Assembly: GCA_020833055.1 (NCBI GenBank)
Contig: JAJHQZ010000005.1
Location: 31,971 to 95,970, forward strand
Direction of reading: 5' to 3'
Length of the DNA: 64,000 nucleotides
Source: Candidatus Korarchaeum sp.
GTDB taxonomy: Archaea; Korarchaeota; Korarchaeia; Korarchaeales; Korarchaeaceae
The number at the start of each line of letters is the position of its first letter. The first letter of the stretch is position 1. The notes under the pieces are model-generated. The model ran no database searches and was not told the origin of the DNA. It saw only the letters and a list, made by a program, of their open reading frames with translations. Both the position numbers and the translations under genes were made by a program. Shown in pieces: positions 8,210 through 17,106 of this stretch.

Positions 8210-9214
8210 AGCACCCAGCAGATTTATCATTAAGCTCAGGAGCCCTATTATCCCCTCTAAGTACTGGCCTATTGAGTAGAAGGATATCCAGAATGATATT
8301 ACGAGGCCTGTCACCATTAGCCTCTCCAGGGAGTCCACCCTCCTCTCCGCAGCTCTCTCAATGGAGCTCCCTGAGAACATGATAGCTAGAGATAGAGCTA
8401 GGAAACTACTAGCCTCTTGTAGCAATCTCGCTACTATCAGTTCGATCGGGTAGCCTTGGGAGGCTAGAGATAGCGCCCTAGTGTAAGATAACGATATCGT
8501 GAGGAAGAGACCTATCAGCCCGATTACGAGCGAGAAGAAACCTACATGCCTACCGAAGTAATTTATCCATCTCTTCATAACTTCCCTCAGTGAGAAACCT
8601 TTCTCAAGGAAGAAGAGGCCGGCTAATATAGATATCCCTATGTATAAGTACTTCTGGAATTCTATTAACGAGAAGAGGCCGTATAAAATGAGAATAGCGC
8701 CGGGCAACCCGAGTACTATGGATCTGGAGGAAGGGGATCTCATCAGTTTCTCAAAGTACCTCTTTATCAGTATGTAAGTGTGCTCTATCTCCCTGCTCTG
8801 CTGGACTATTACCCTCCTCACGCTCCTTATCGGGGCGTACTTCATCAATATAGGGATCACTAATTCATCATCAGCCCCATCAGAGACTAAAACTATGCTA
8901 GTGGGCTTAAATACCCTCGCGACTTCATCCATCTGCCTATTTATCTCCTCATCAGCTCTGAGCTCTTTCCCCTCATCCCCAGTTATCGTAGCTATCTCGA
9001 TCCTGGATCCCGGGAATATGGACCTAGCTTCATCATACACCTTCACGGCCCCGAAGATAGCGTTAGCATCGGCTTCCGTGGGATCAGCGAGAGCTAGTTT
9101 AGATGCAGCTTCAAGATTGGCCTCTCTCCCGATCACTGGGCCCCTTATTCCGGCCTTGACCCCTAGGTCATTATCCCTATCTACGCAGACTATGAGTATC
9201 CTTTCCTCTTCCAT
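8135..9214 (-). CDS. DUF373 family membrane protein
   Basis: A 359-residue archaeal membrane protein. The N-terminal ~175 residues are a soluble domain beginning ILIVCVDRDNDLG and including PVIGREANL and LADPTEADANAIFGAV, the marks of DUF373; it recalls nucleotide or metal binding alpha/beta domains. The C-terminal half has about five hydrophobic segments. No function is established. It overlaps the convergent NYN gene by 75 bp, and a coiled-coil gene ends 32 bp upstream of its start, so those two may be cotranscribed. Confidence 0.85.
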   Translation of the reverse strand: MEEERILIVCVDRDNDLGVKAGIRGPVIGREANLEAASKLALADPTEADANAIFGAVKVYDEARSIFPGSRIEIATITGDEGKELRADEEINRQMDEVARVFKPTSIVLVSDGADDELVIPILMKYAPIRSVRRVIVQQSREIEHTYILIKRYFEKLMRSPSSRSIVLGLPGAILILYGLFSLIEFQKYLYIGISILAGLFFLEKGFSLREVMKRWINYFGRHVGFFSLVIGLIGLFLTISLSYTRALSLASQGYPIELIVARLLQEASSFLALSLAIMFSGSSIERAAERRVDSLERLMVTGLVISFWISFYSIGQYLEGIIGLLSLMINLLGALIVALSSFILTLRLSEVLRGRGWK

Positions 9215-9246
9215 CAGTACTCATATCACCCTCGAAAAATAAAAGC

Positions 9247-10149
9247 TCAGCTGGGAGGTCTCTCCAGGAGACCCATCTCTATGAGGAGCTTCAGCTCCTC
9301 TATAGAGAGCTTCTCTCCCCCTCTATATTTCTCCAATGCCTCTTCAGCTAACTTCTCCTTTATCTTCCTCTCAGCCTCCTTACTGCTAGCTAAAGTCGCC
9401 TCAAATCTCTTCTTTATCTCCTCCTGAATCCCAATCATATCTGCTCTCACTTTCTCGATCTCTTCATTCAATTTATCCACTTCCTCGCTCCTCTTCTTTA
9501 TTTCCTCAGTAAGCTCATCTATCTCCTTATTCATCTTCTCTAAAGTCTCCTTCCTGCTAGTTATCTCATCATAAACTCTATTTAGCTCCTCCTTTATCTT
9601 CCCGATCCTCTCTCCAGCGTCCCTGACGAAGAACCTCCATTTCTCCATCTCAGCCATTAGCTCGAGTATCTTCCTCTTTAGGGATTTAGCTCTATTAAGA
9701 TTCTGCAACATAGCTTCATACTGACTTATCTGCATCACTAAGTCTCTCTCCTGATCTCTGTTGAGTGGGGATGTCTCTATCCTCCTCTCCAATCTCGCTA
9801 TCTTCCTCCTCAAGACCCTCTCAGGCATCCCTACGGAACTTATGAGATACTTATACTCCTCCTTGAGCTTGATCACTTCATCCCTCACTTCCTTGAACCT
9901 CTCGAGGGCTTCCCTTCTCTCATTCCTTACTTTCTCAAGATCTTCCTGCATCTTCCTCTTTCTCTCAACAGCTTCCCTGAAGCCCTCCCTCTCCTTCCTC
10001 ACTTTATCTATTAACTCTGATCTCCTCGCTCTTAGTTGCTTTAACTCCTCAATTAACGACCTCTTCTCCTCTCTGAGCTTAGAGAGCACTTGCCTGAGCT
10101 CATTCTCCCTCTGCCTGAGGGATCTGATGGATTCATTCAGTACTGTCAT
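9247..10149 (-). CDS. Archaeal coiled-coil protein (COG1340 type)
   Basis: A 300-residue protein that is almost wholly charged alpha-helix: Lys/Glu/Arg-rich heptads run from residue ~5 to ~270 with a break near residues 110-130 (SVGMPERVLRRKIARLERRIETSP), so it probably folds back as an antiparallel hairpin. The C-terminal ~30 residues (YRGGEKLSIEELKLLIEMGLL) form a small helical end. This matches the conserved archaeal family COG1340, whose role is unknown; a structural or SMC-like tethering role is only a guess. A GGAGGAG ribosome site precedes ATG 10149. Confidence 0.8.
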   Translation of the reverse strand: MTVLNESIRSLRQRENELRQVLSKLREEKRSLIEELKQLRARRSELIDKVRKEREGFREAVERKRKMQEDLEKVRNERREALERFKEVRDEVIKLKEEYKYLISSVGMPERVLRRKIARLERRIETSPLNRDQERDLVMQISQYEAMLQNLNRAKSLKRKILELMAEMEKWRFFVRDAGERIGKIKEELNRVYDEITSRKETLEKMNKEIDELTEEIKKRSEEVDKLNEEIEKVRADMIGIQEEIKKRFEATLASSKEAERKIKEKLAEEALEKYRGGEKLSIEELKLLIEMGLLERPPS

Positions 10150-10361
10150 GCGGTCTCCTCCTTGATGCTACGCAGATACGATATTGTCAAGCTACCCATC
10201 TACTTAAAAATTATTCGGTGGCATCTTATGAAAATGAAGCTAACGAGTATCAGCACTTATATTAAAAATAGATAAGAATATAACGCACAATTGAATTAAA
10301 AATAGATAGCGAGCTAGCTCATTGAAAGTTTTTAATGAACACGTATAATTGCTCGAGTTAG

Positions 10362-10880
10362 GTGTGGAAGTTGCTGGTGGACGATGGCATGAAGGTGCTG
10401 TGGTTAGCTAGGACGGGTTGGATGCAATCGGGCGTACCCGCGGCGATAGCCGAGACAGTAGCTCAGCACACGTTCATAGCTTCCCTCATAGCTTTAGATT
10501 TATTCCCAAAAATGAGAGCATCTGGGAAAGCTTTTAATGAAGCTAAAGTACTTAAGATGATAATTGTCCACGATATACATGAGGGGCTCTGCGGGGATCT
10601 GCCGAAGTGGGTCGGTGAGAGGGTAAACAAGAAATTGTTAGAAGAGGAAGCTATCTCAAATATGGAACTCCCTGAGGAGATCAAGATGATATTGAGGGAA
10701 TATACGCTCATGAAATCCGATGAAGCTAAGATAGCTAGGTTAGCTGATCTCATGGCTACTTGGAGGATGGCGATATACTACAAACAGCTGGGCTACGATG
10801 TTGATGATATACTGAAGAGCTCCCAGATGGAATCGATGAAGTTAGCTAAGGAGCTGGGGCTAGTGGTAGAGGACATTTAG
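10362..10880 (+). CDS. HD-domain nucleotidase (HDDC2/YfbR-like)
   Basis: A 172-residue HD-domain protein. AQHTFIASL supplies the first metal His, VHDIHEG (about residue 68) the HD pair, and KIARLADLMATW the C-terminal Asp; these are the metal ligands of the HD superfamily. The length and the VAQHTFIASLIALDL helix resemble HDDC2/YfbR 5'-deoxynucleotidases, which remove phosphate from (d)NMPs, so that activity is likely but not proven. A TATA-like TTTTTAATG at about 10329-10336 sits some 30 bases before the GTG start at 10362, giving a leaderless mRNA. Its stop overlaps the end of moaA by 4 bp, convergently. Confidence 0.82.
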   Translation: MWKLLVDDGMKVLWLARTGWMQSGVPAAIAETVAQHTFIASLIALDLFPKMRASGKAFNEAKVLKMIIVHDIHEGLCGDLPKWVGERVNKKLLEEEAISNMELPEEIKMILREYTLMKSDEAKIARLADLMATWRMAIYYKQLGYDVDDILKSSQMESMKLAKELGLVVEDI

Positions 10881-11809
10881 ACTTCAAGGACATCCTCGTA
10901 TTTAGGTGAAGATCCGGGAAGCTTATGGAGAGGTTCCCTCAACCTAACTGATTCCTTGAACCTCTCGAAGATCTCCTCATCGCTCCCCCCGCTCCTCATG
11001 ACGCTTATGAAATCCACTAGAGTATCCTCCCTAGATATGCAGGTCTTGAAGAAACCTTCGGCTGTCACCCTGAGTCTAGTGCATCCCATACAGAGAGATG
11101 GATTCCCGCTACCCTTGACGATCTCCACAGTGACACCATCGAGCTCGAAGATAGGCCTATTTTGGAAATCCCTTATCTCCTTCCTGAGAGCTATCTCATC
11201 GAGCTCCCTCTCGAAATCATCGAGTGGGAAGTAGTACTCGCTAGTGGGATCGAGGAGTTCTATCAACTGGACCTTGAGCCCCTTCCTCCTCCCAAATTCC
11301 ACTACATCCCAAAGCTCCCCCTCATTTATCCCCTTGAGAGCAGTGAAGTTCAATTTGATTGGCTTCAATCCCCATAGAAGGGCCTCATCTATGCCCTTGA
11401 TCACTCTCTCCAGGCCATCCACACCAGTTATCCTCTCATAAACGTCTCTCTTTAAGGAATGGAGGCTGATATTTATCCTATCGAGCCCCGCTTCCCTCAA
11501 GCCCCTAGCTCTCTCTACTAAGAAGTAACCGTTCGTTACTAAGCTGACTTCCTCCGCTCCAGAGGACTTGAGCTCACTCACTATTCCCTCGAGGTCCCTC
11601 CTCATTAGGGGCTCCCCTCCAGTCAACTTTACCCTCTTAACACCGTGCTTCGAGAGGATCTTCATCAATCTCCCTATCTCCTCTGGCCTCATCTCCTCTC
11701 CCCTAACGTAATGCCCCTCTCTGTGACAGAAGAAGCAATTGTAATTGCAAGAATTCGTGACGGATATCCTCAGGTCGGTGACGGGCCTCCCCCACCTATC
11801 TATCAACAA
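10877..11809 (-). CDS. moaA: GTP 3',8-cyclase
   Basis: A 310-residue radical SAM enzyme that starts pyranopterin (molybdenum/tungsten cofactor) synthesis by rearranging GTP. The N-terminal cluster motif is CNYNCFFC (C-x3-C-x2-C), followed by KLTGGEPL; the C-terminal second 4Fe-4S site is CMGC plus FFKTC, with thirteen residues between the last two ligands. The usual C-terminal GG tail required by many MoaA enzymes is not seen: the protein ends EDVLEV, though GSSP is near the end. It overlaps moaC by 14 bp at its start and is the last gene of the etfB-to-moaA run. Confidence 0.93.
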   Translation of the reverse strand: MLIDRWGRPVTDLRISVTNSCNYNCFFCHREGHYVRGEEMRPEEIGRLMKILSKHGVKRVKLTGGEPLMRRDLEGIVSELKSSGAEEVSLVTNGYFLVERARGLREAGLDRINISLHSLKRDVYERITGVDGLERVIKGIDEALLWGLKPIKLNFTALKGINEGELWDVVEFGRRKGLKVQLIELLDPTSEYYFPLDDFERELDEIALRKEIRDFQNRPIFELDGVTVEIVKGSGNPSLCMGCTRLRVTAEGFFKTCISREDTLVDFISVMRSGGSDEEIFERFKESVRLREPLHKLPGSSPKYEDVLEV

Positions 11810-12233
11810 CGGATTTCACCTTCCTCTCCACGGATATCTCCTCTATTCTAGTGTGGGGGTAGTTCCCGCTCTCATCCTTCTCCAGATACTTGACCATATC
11901 CCATATATTGAGGAGGGCCGAGGAGACAGCAGCGAGTGCTTCCATCTCCACCCCTGTCTGAGCTATGGCTTTAACCCTCACGCTGACTTCGATGTAATCA
12001 TCGCCCAGTCTGAAGTCGACATCAGTTGAAGTTACTTGTATCGGGTGGCATAGCATTATGATCTTAGGGGTTTCCTTAACGGATTGGACAGCTGCAACTC
12101 TAGCTACAGTCAATACATCGCCTTTCTTCACTTCCCCAGACCTTATCTTATCTATAGTCTCCTTCCTTAGCCTTATCCTCCCCTTAGCTACCGCTTCCCT
12201 ATACGCTAGAGGCTTGTCCGTTATATCTATCAT
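11796..12233 (-). CDS. moaC: Cyclic pyranopterin monophosphate synthase
   Basis: A 145-residue protein that works after MoaA to form cyclic pyranopterin monophosphate. It begins with the family's MIDITDKP and carries MLCHPIQVT, VKAIAQTGVEMEALAAVSSALLNIWDMVK and the EKDESGNYPHTRIEEI stretch; the His, Glu and Asp-Met residues of the active site are in place. It lies 24 bp downstream of the moaD-moaE fusion and overlaps moaA by 14 bp, so the three are translated from one mRNA. Confidence 0.95.
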   Translation of the reverse strand: MIDITDKPLAYREAVAKGRIRLRKETIDKIRSGEVKKGDVLTVARVAAVQSVKETPKIIMLCHPIQVTSTDVDFRLGDDYIEVSVRVKAIAQTGVEMEALAAVSSALLNIWDMVKYLEKDESGNYPHTRIEEISVERKVKSVVDR

Positions 12234-12257
12234 CGAACCCCCCTCCGGCTCTGGTAA

Positions 12258-12875
12258 TTAAACCCACCTCTCCCTCCCATCTGAGAATATCTCCTTCTTC
12301 CATATAGCGACGCTCCTCTTGACTTCATCCACTATCCACTCCGCAGCTTCGAAAGCTTCCTTCCTGTGTGCGGACTTAGTCAGGACGAAGAGCGATATAT
12401 CGCCCGCCGGCACTTCGCCCACTCTGTGTATTATGAGAGCATCCCTCAATCCGAACTTCCTTATAGCTTCTTCCCTGATCCTAATTAGCTCCCTCTCAGC
12501 TATCTCCGGGTAACAATCGTAGAATATCTTATCGACTCGGCCTCCATCAGATTCCCTCCTCACTATCCCGAGGAACGCGACTAAAGCTCCCACATCCCCG
12601 TATCCAGCTTCGAGGAAGAGCTCTGGTGTTATCCTCTCCCTGACTATCCCCGCGCTCCCACCTGAGAAGCTCGGGAATATGGCTATGAGGTCCTCCCCGC
12701 GGACTCTAGTTGAGAGATCCCTCTTTAGCTCATGATTCACAGCTATATTTATCCCTTCGATCTCTCCTATCCCTAATCTCTCCAATAAATCCCTTAAGCT
12801 TCCATCGAATTCCAATTCCTTTTCTCTGAATCCCAAAATATCTGAAAGCCTTCCATAAACTTTCACTAGGACCAT
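12258..12875 (-). CDS. MoaD-MoaE fusion (molybdopterin synthase, both subunits in one chain)
   Basis: A 205-residue chain joining the two subunits of molybdopterin synthase, which adds dithiolene sulfur to cyclic pyranopterin monophosphate. Residues 1-~74 are a ubiquitin-like MoaD ending FPSFSGG; residues ~75-205 are MoaE with KSAHRKEAFEAAEWIVDEVK and the active-site region IWKKE near the end. MoaD normally needs a free C-terminal Gly-Gly for adenylation and thiocarboxylation, but here GG is followed by SAG and the MoaE part, so cleavage after GG would be needed; such processing is known for the mycobacterial MoaX fusion. The ATG overlaps the end of the thiolase gene closely. Confidence 0.88.
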   Translation of the reverse strand: MVLVKVYGRLSDILGFREKELEFDGSLRDLLERLGIGEIEGINIAVNHELKRDLSTRVRGEDLIAIFPSFSGGSAGIVRERITPELFLEAGYGDVGALVAFLGIVRRESDGGRVDKIFYDCYPEIAERELIRIREEAIRKFGLRDALIIHRVGEVPAGDISLFVLTKSAHRKEAFEAAEWIVDEVKRSVAIWKKEIFSDGRERWV

Positions 12876-14051
12876 TCATCTCACCAGCTCTATCGCTATG
12901 CTCTGGGCCCCCCCTCCCCCGTGGCATATCGTAGCTAAGCCCCTCCTCTTACCCCTCACCCTAAGAGCGTTAAGCAAAGTGACCACTATCCTAGCCCCGC
13001 TAGCACCCAAAGGATGGCCCAGAGCTACAGCACCTCCGAAAGGATTCAGTCTCTCCAGGGGTATCCCAAGCCCCTTAGCGACTACTAGAGTCGCTAATGC
13101 GAAGGCTTCATTATGCTCTATTATATCGAAATCATCTATCCCCATCCCTATCCTACTCAGTAACTTCTTCGTCGAGATTATAGGGGCCTCTATGAAATCC
13201 CTCGGCTCTAAAGAGGCCGAGGAAAAGCCTATTATCCTAGCTATCGGCTCCAGGCCTCTCTCCTCCACGACCTCCCCATGAGCTAGGACCAGAGCAGCAG
13301 CTCCATCGCTCAATTGAGAAGCATTAGCAGCTGTTATAACTCCATCCGGTCTGAAAGCTGGTCTGAGCTTAGCTATCTTCTCGATACTAGTATCGGGCCT
13401 TATACCCTCGTCTCTCTCTAGGGGGACATCCCTCACTCTCTCTATCTCCCTAGCGAAGTACCCTCTCTCAGTCGCTTCCTCAGCTTTCATATGACTGGAG
13501 ACCGCGAACTCATCGCACTCCTCCCTAGATATCCCCCATTTCCTCGCAGTTTCTTCAGCTTCCTCCCCCATCAGGAGGCCTGTATGGGGGTCCGTGAGTC
13601 CGTCATAGACCATTAAATCTATCAACTTCTCCCCGGTGAAGGAGAACTTCACCCCCCATCTCCACTGAGGAGGTAACGCGTAGGGAGCGTTGCTCATGCT
13701 CTCCATCCCCCCGGCTACTACTACTCTGTTCTCCCCGAGAGCTATGCTCTGAGCTGCGAGAGTTATCGCCTTCATCCCGGAGGCACATACTTTATTCACA
13801 GTGAACCCGGGGACTTCCTTGGGGATACCAGCTATTATAGCTGCTTGCCTAGCTGGGTTCTGACCTACCATCGCTTGTAAAACGTTCCCCATTATGACTT
13901 CATCTACATCACTGGGCTCCAACCCGCTCCTCCTTACAGCAGCTTCTATAGCTACAGCACCTAACTGAGGAGCGGTCATCTTAGATAAGGCACCTCCGAA
14001 CTTCCCTATCGGTGTCCTAGCGAAACTGACGATGAATACATCGCTCAACAT
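12876..14051 (-). CDS. Acetyl-CoA C-acetyltransferase (thiolase)
   Basis: A 391-residue thiolase, the standard length. The nucleophilic Cys is in VNKVCASGMKAI (about residue 88), the other catalytic residues in HNEAFA, GGAVALGHPLGASG and CHGGGGAQS near the C-terminus. It either condenses two acetyl-CoA or cleaves 3-ketoacyl-CoA. Sitting between electron-transfer flavoprotein genes and a divergent acyl-CoA dehydrogenase, a role in fatty or branched acyl-CoA breakdown is favoured over the mevalonate pathway, though it could serve both. Four bases separate it from etfA. Confidence 0.92.
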   Translation of the reverse strand: MLSDVFIVSFARTPIGKFGGALSKMTAPQLGAVAIEAAVRRSGLEPSDVDEVIMGNVLQAMVGQNPARQAAIIAGIPKEVPGFTVNKVCASGMKAITLAAQSIALGENRVVVAGGMESMSNAPYALPPQWRWGVKFSFTGEKLIDLMVYDGLTDPHTGLLMGEEAEETARKWGISREECDEFAVSSHMKAEEATERGYFAREIERVRDVPLERDEGIRPDTSIEKIAKLRPAFRPDGVITAANASQLSDGAAALVLAHGEVVEERGLEPIARIIGFSSASLEPRDFIEAPIISTKKLLSRIGMGIDDFDIIEHNEAFALATLVVAKGLGIPLERLNPFGGAVALGHPLGASGARIVVTLLNALRVRGKRRGLATICHGGGGAQSIAIELVR

Positions 14052-14055
14052 ATTA

Positions 14056-14961
14056 TCACCCGAGCCCCCTCAACTTCTTTATGAGTGCTGGGAGAAACTC
14101 ATATAGGTCCCTCACTATGCAGTAATCGGAGTTCTCGAATATCGGAGCACTTGGATCATTATTTACGGCAACTATCACTTTAGAATCAATTATACCCGCT
14201 GAGAACTGCTGCTGCCCTGATGCTCCCACTACGAACAGGAGCTTAGGAGCTATCCTGACTCCGCTTATCCCGATCCAAGATTCCTCGGGCATCCACTTCA
14301 GGTCAGCTGCTAGGGGCCTCGTGGATCCCACTACACCATTGAAAAGTTCAGCTAGTTCGTAAGCGAGCTTCAGATCCTCTTTCCTCTTGAAACCCCTCCC
14401 CGCAGCAACCACTACATCTGCTTTATCCAGAGGTATCCCTAACTTCGGCTTAGGCCTCCTCTCCAATACTTCGTAAGATCTCGCGGTCTCGGACTTACAA
14501 TGCAAGGTCTCGTGAGTTGAATCAGTATCTAGTGGCTTGAATTTGCCCTTCTGAACGCTGATAACAGCCGGTAAGGTGAGCTCCTCCACGGATATAGCTT
14601 TCCCACCGTAAGTCATCCTCTCGACAATGAGCTTTCCATCGCTCAAGCTGAGGGATGAGACTTCAGTGGCGACAGCTCTCTCTAGCTTCTGCGCTACCTG
14701 CCCTATTAACTCCCTCCCCCTCTTATCGCTCGAAAGTATTAGTAAATCGTAATCCTCAGCTAGGGACGTTATGACGCTGAGGAGCCCTTGTTGGTCCTCG
14801 GAGCTCACATCACATATTATAACTCTCTTAACTCCCTTGACCTCCCCCTCCCTATCCGCCTGATCCGAAGTCAGGAGGAGGGAGACTTCCCCGACCCCGC
14901 TCCCAGCTGATATCAACTCCTTAGCTAACTCGAAGTAATGACTGAACACTAAGACTTTCAT
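14056..14961 (-). CDS. etfA: Electron transfer flavoprotein, alpha subunit
   Basis: A 301-residue FAD-binding subunit of the electron transfer flavoprotein that takes electrons from acyl-CoA dehydrogenases. The C-terminal FAD domain shows GRGFKRKEDLKLAYELAELF, VGSTRPLAADLKWMPEE, GISGVRIAPKLLFVVGASGQQQFSAGI and INNDPSAPIF-type sequence (here VNNDPSAPIFENSDYCIVRDL). The N-terminal ~150 residues are the divergent alpha/beta domain. It overlaps etfB by 4 bp. No membrane ETF:quinone oxidoreductase is in the window, so the electron acceptor is unknown. Confidence 0.92.
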   Translation of the reverse strand: MKVLVFSHYFELAKELISAGSGVGEVSLLLTSDQADREGEVKGVKRVIICDVSSEDQQGLLSVITSLAEDYDLLILSSDKRGRELIGQVAQKLERAVATEVSSLSLSDGKLIVERMTYGGKAISVEELTLPAVISVQKGKFKPLDTDSTHETLHCKSETARSYEVLERRPKPKLGIPLDKADVVVAAGRGFKRKEDLKLAYELAELFNGVVGSTRPLAADLKWMPEESWIGISGVRIAPKLLFVVGASGQQQFSAGIIDSKVIVAVNNDPSAPIFENSDYCIVRDLYEFLPALIKKLRGLG

Positions 14962-15737
14962 CCTCTCACCTCTAGAAGTCCCTCGCTCTTCAAAGCATCT
15001 ATAAGCTTCTCTATAGCTTCCTCAAGCTCTCCCTCAATGAAAATCCTCTTCCTCTCAACTCTCAAGGCTTTGATCTCCTTAACCTTGACCTTGGGCTCCA
15101 CAGTCGCCTGAACCTCCTTCTGCACTATAGGTTTCTTCGATGCTCTCATTATGTGGAGGACAGTCGGTATCCTGGGTTGGTTTATCTCCTGAGTCACAGA
15201 TATAACGGCGGGTAGCTTCAGGGATACGACTTCATCATAATCCTCTAAGCTCCTAGTGACTTTTATCTCCTCTCCATTGACCTCTATACTCGTAGCATAA
15301 GAGAGGTAGGGCCAACCGAGCTCCGCAGCTACTCTAGCTGGCAGGACCCCTGAGAAATTATCCTCACTACCCTCACCAGCTAATACTAATTGGTATTTCC
15401 CCCTTATCTCCTCCGAAAGCAACTTAGCTGCTGAGTAAGTATCCATGTACTGATTGCTGAGGAGGAGCAATGCTTCATCGATCCCCATCGCTAGGAGCCT
15501 CGTTAAAGCTTCTCTCGCTTCCTTCAACCTCCTCCCAGAGGAACCGAAGCATGAGAGCATTATAGCAACAGCCTTTCCCCCGACTCTCTCCTTTATCCTG
15601 ACAGCCTCCTCAGCGGCATTGAGCTCTATATCCCCTGCTTTCGTCGGGGCTTCATCTAAGTATATCTTCCCGGTCCTACTATCGATAGCCAGTTGCTGGA
15701 CGTCCAGGGACTGTTTGACGAGCACAGCTATATCCAT
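14958..15737 (-). CDS. etfB: Electron transfer flavoprotein, beta subunit
   Basis: A 259-residue subunit, the AMP-binding partner of EtfA. It begins IAVLVKQSLDVQQLAID and has ELNAAEEAVRIKE, LAMGIDEALLL and VLAGEGSEDNFSGVLPARVAAELGWPYLS, the regular EtfB stretches. It is the first gene of a probable six-gene run etfB-etfA-thiolase-moaDE-moaC-moaA. A TATA-like TTCTTAAACAC at about 15765-15775 on this strand lies some 30 bases before ATG 15737. The promoter region is shared back-to-back with the acyl-CoA dehydrogenase gene. Confidence 0.92.
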   Translation of the reverse strand: MDIAVLVKQSLDVQQLAIDSRTGKIYLDEAPTKAGDIELNAAEEAVRIKERVGGKAVAIMLSCFGSSGRRLKEAREALTRLLAMGIDEALLLLSNQYMDTYSAAKLLSEEIRGKYQLVLAGEGSEDNFSGVLPARVAAELGWPYLSYATSIEVNGEEIKVTRSLEDYDEVVSLKLPAVISVTQEINQPRIPTVLHIMRASKKPIVQKEVQATVEPKVKVKEIKALRVERKRIFIEGELEEAIEKLIDALKSEGLLEVRG

Positions 15738-15788
15738 AGGGACACCTAAATCCGATGCGAGTGTTTAAGAAAAAGTTTGGCCTCAATG

Positions 15789-15830
15789 AGCGGAGCCCCG
15801 CTGGGGGAACCCTCGGCTAGCTAGGGCCCC
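15789..15830. promoter_or_regulatory. Two GC-rich hairpins between the etfB and acyl-CoA dehydrogenase promoters
   Basis: AGCGG/CCGCT at 15789-15802 forms a 5-bp hairpin with loop AGCC; next to it GGGG (15803-15806) can pair with CCCC (15827-15830) around an inner CCCT/AGGG pair and a GCTAGC palindrome. The surrounding DNA is AT-rich. This could be an operator pair for a fatty-acid regulator or a small RNA ending in the T-run near 15842-15856. Confidence 0.4.
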
Positions 15831-15882
15831 TTACAGCTAAACTTTTTAATTTTTAGGTGCGCTGTCCGTGGGTGATAGTTAA

Positions 15883-17085
15883 GTGGACTTCTCATTCACT
15901 GAGGAGGAAGAGGTATTCAGGAAAACCCTGAGGGAGCTTTTATCTGAGGTCTTAGCTCCCAGGGCTAGGGAGATAGATAGGAACTGCAGGATACCGAGGG
16001 AAGTGATAAGCGCACTAGCTGAGAGCGGCATTCTGCTCCTGACAGTGAAGCCTGAGTACGGGGGGCAGGGAGCTAGTTGGGTGATGGGTGCGATAGCTAC
16101 TGAGGAGATAGCTAGAGCGGATCCAAGTGTAGCTACTGCTGTCTTCCACTTAGTTGAGGCCTCCTGGGGGAAGATAGTCGAGAGGTACGCAAGACCCGAG
16201 CTCGCTAAGGAGGTCCTCAGTAGGGCAGCTAAGGGGGAGGGGTTCGTGGGCATCTGCTCAACGGAGCCCCAGAGTGGGAGCGATGTAGCTGGGTTCAGGA
16301 CTCTAGCGAAGAAGGAGGGGGATCACTGGGTCCTCAATGGTGAGAAGACTTATATAAGCGGTATAGTTGAAGCGAAGGAAGTAGATGGCGGCTATGTTAC
16401 TATCGTGAAGACGAAGCCTGAAGCTGGATCTAAGGGGATAAGCCTCTTCTACTTACCGATAAACGCTCAGGGCATAGAGACGGGTCTCTTCGATGACATG
16501 GGGAGGTGCGGTATAAGCACGGGTTGGATCAGGTTGAACAACGTAAAGCTACCTGAGGATCATCTGATAGGGAGAGTCAACGAGGGGTTCGAGATAGCTA
16601 TGGAAGGTTTCAATAGAGCTAGGGTATTCGTCTCAGCGGGATGCACCGGTTCAGCTATGGCTATGTTCGAGTACACTAAGGATTACGTTAAGAACAGAGT
16701 GGTTTTCGGGAGGACCCTAGCTTCATTCGAGGGCATCCAGTTCCCACTAGTAGATTACTACTCTAAGATAGAGGCGGCCAGGCTCGTCACATACAAGGCA
16801 GCTTGGATGGTCGATCAATACGATCAAGGAAATGCCACCCTGAGGGATGTTGGCTTCTGGGCTGCTATGGCGAAGTTACTCGCGCCCGAGATCGCTGTTG
16901 ATGCTATAAAGGAGTTCATGAAAGCTACTGGAGCTTACGGATATACGAAGGAAACGCCGCTGGAGATGGCTATGAGAGGAGTCATGAGTTATTACGTCGG
17001 TGCTGAGGGAGGACAGAACATAATGAGGCTCATACTAGCTAGGTTCATCTTCGGATCTGAGCACCTACCTTATAAGCAGAGATGA
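15883..17085 (+). CDS. Acyl-CoA dehydrogenase
   Basis: A 400-residue FAD enzyme that oxidises acyl-CoA to enoyl-CoA. The N-terminal helical domain (residues ~1-115), the beta domain with CSTEPQSGSDVAG, and the C-terminal helical domain with AEGGQNIMRLILAR are all present; the Glu in AEGG occupies the catalytic-base position of short- and medium-chain enzymes. Electrons should pass to the EtfAB encoded divergently. GTG 15883 is the start; a TATA-like AACTTTTTAATTTTT at about 15840-15854 fits a leaderless mRNA. The next gene begins 21 bp downstream. Confidence 0.92.
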   Translation: MDFSFTEEEEVFRKTLRELLSEVLAPRAREIDRNCRIPREVISALAESGILLLTVKPEYGGQGASWVMGAIATEEIARADPSVATAVFHLVEASWGKIVERYARPELAKEVLSRAAKGEGFVGICSTEPQSGSDVAGFRTLAKKEGDHWVLNGEKTYISGIVEAKEVDGGYVTIVKTKPEAGSKGISLFYLPINAQGIETGLFDDMGRCGISTGWIRLNNVKLPEDHLIGRVNEGFEIAMEGFNRARVFVSAGCTGSAMAMFEYTKDYVKNRVVFGRTLASFEGIQFPLVDYYSKIEAARLVTYKAAWMVDQYDQGNATLRDVGFWAAMAKLLAPEIAVDAIKEFMKATGAYGYTKETPLEMAMRGVMSYYVGAEGGQNIMRLILARFIFGSEHLPYKQR

Positions 17086-17106
17086 TCCTTTTTAAGGGAC
17101 CCCACC

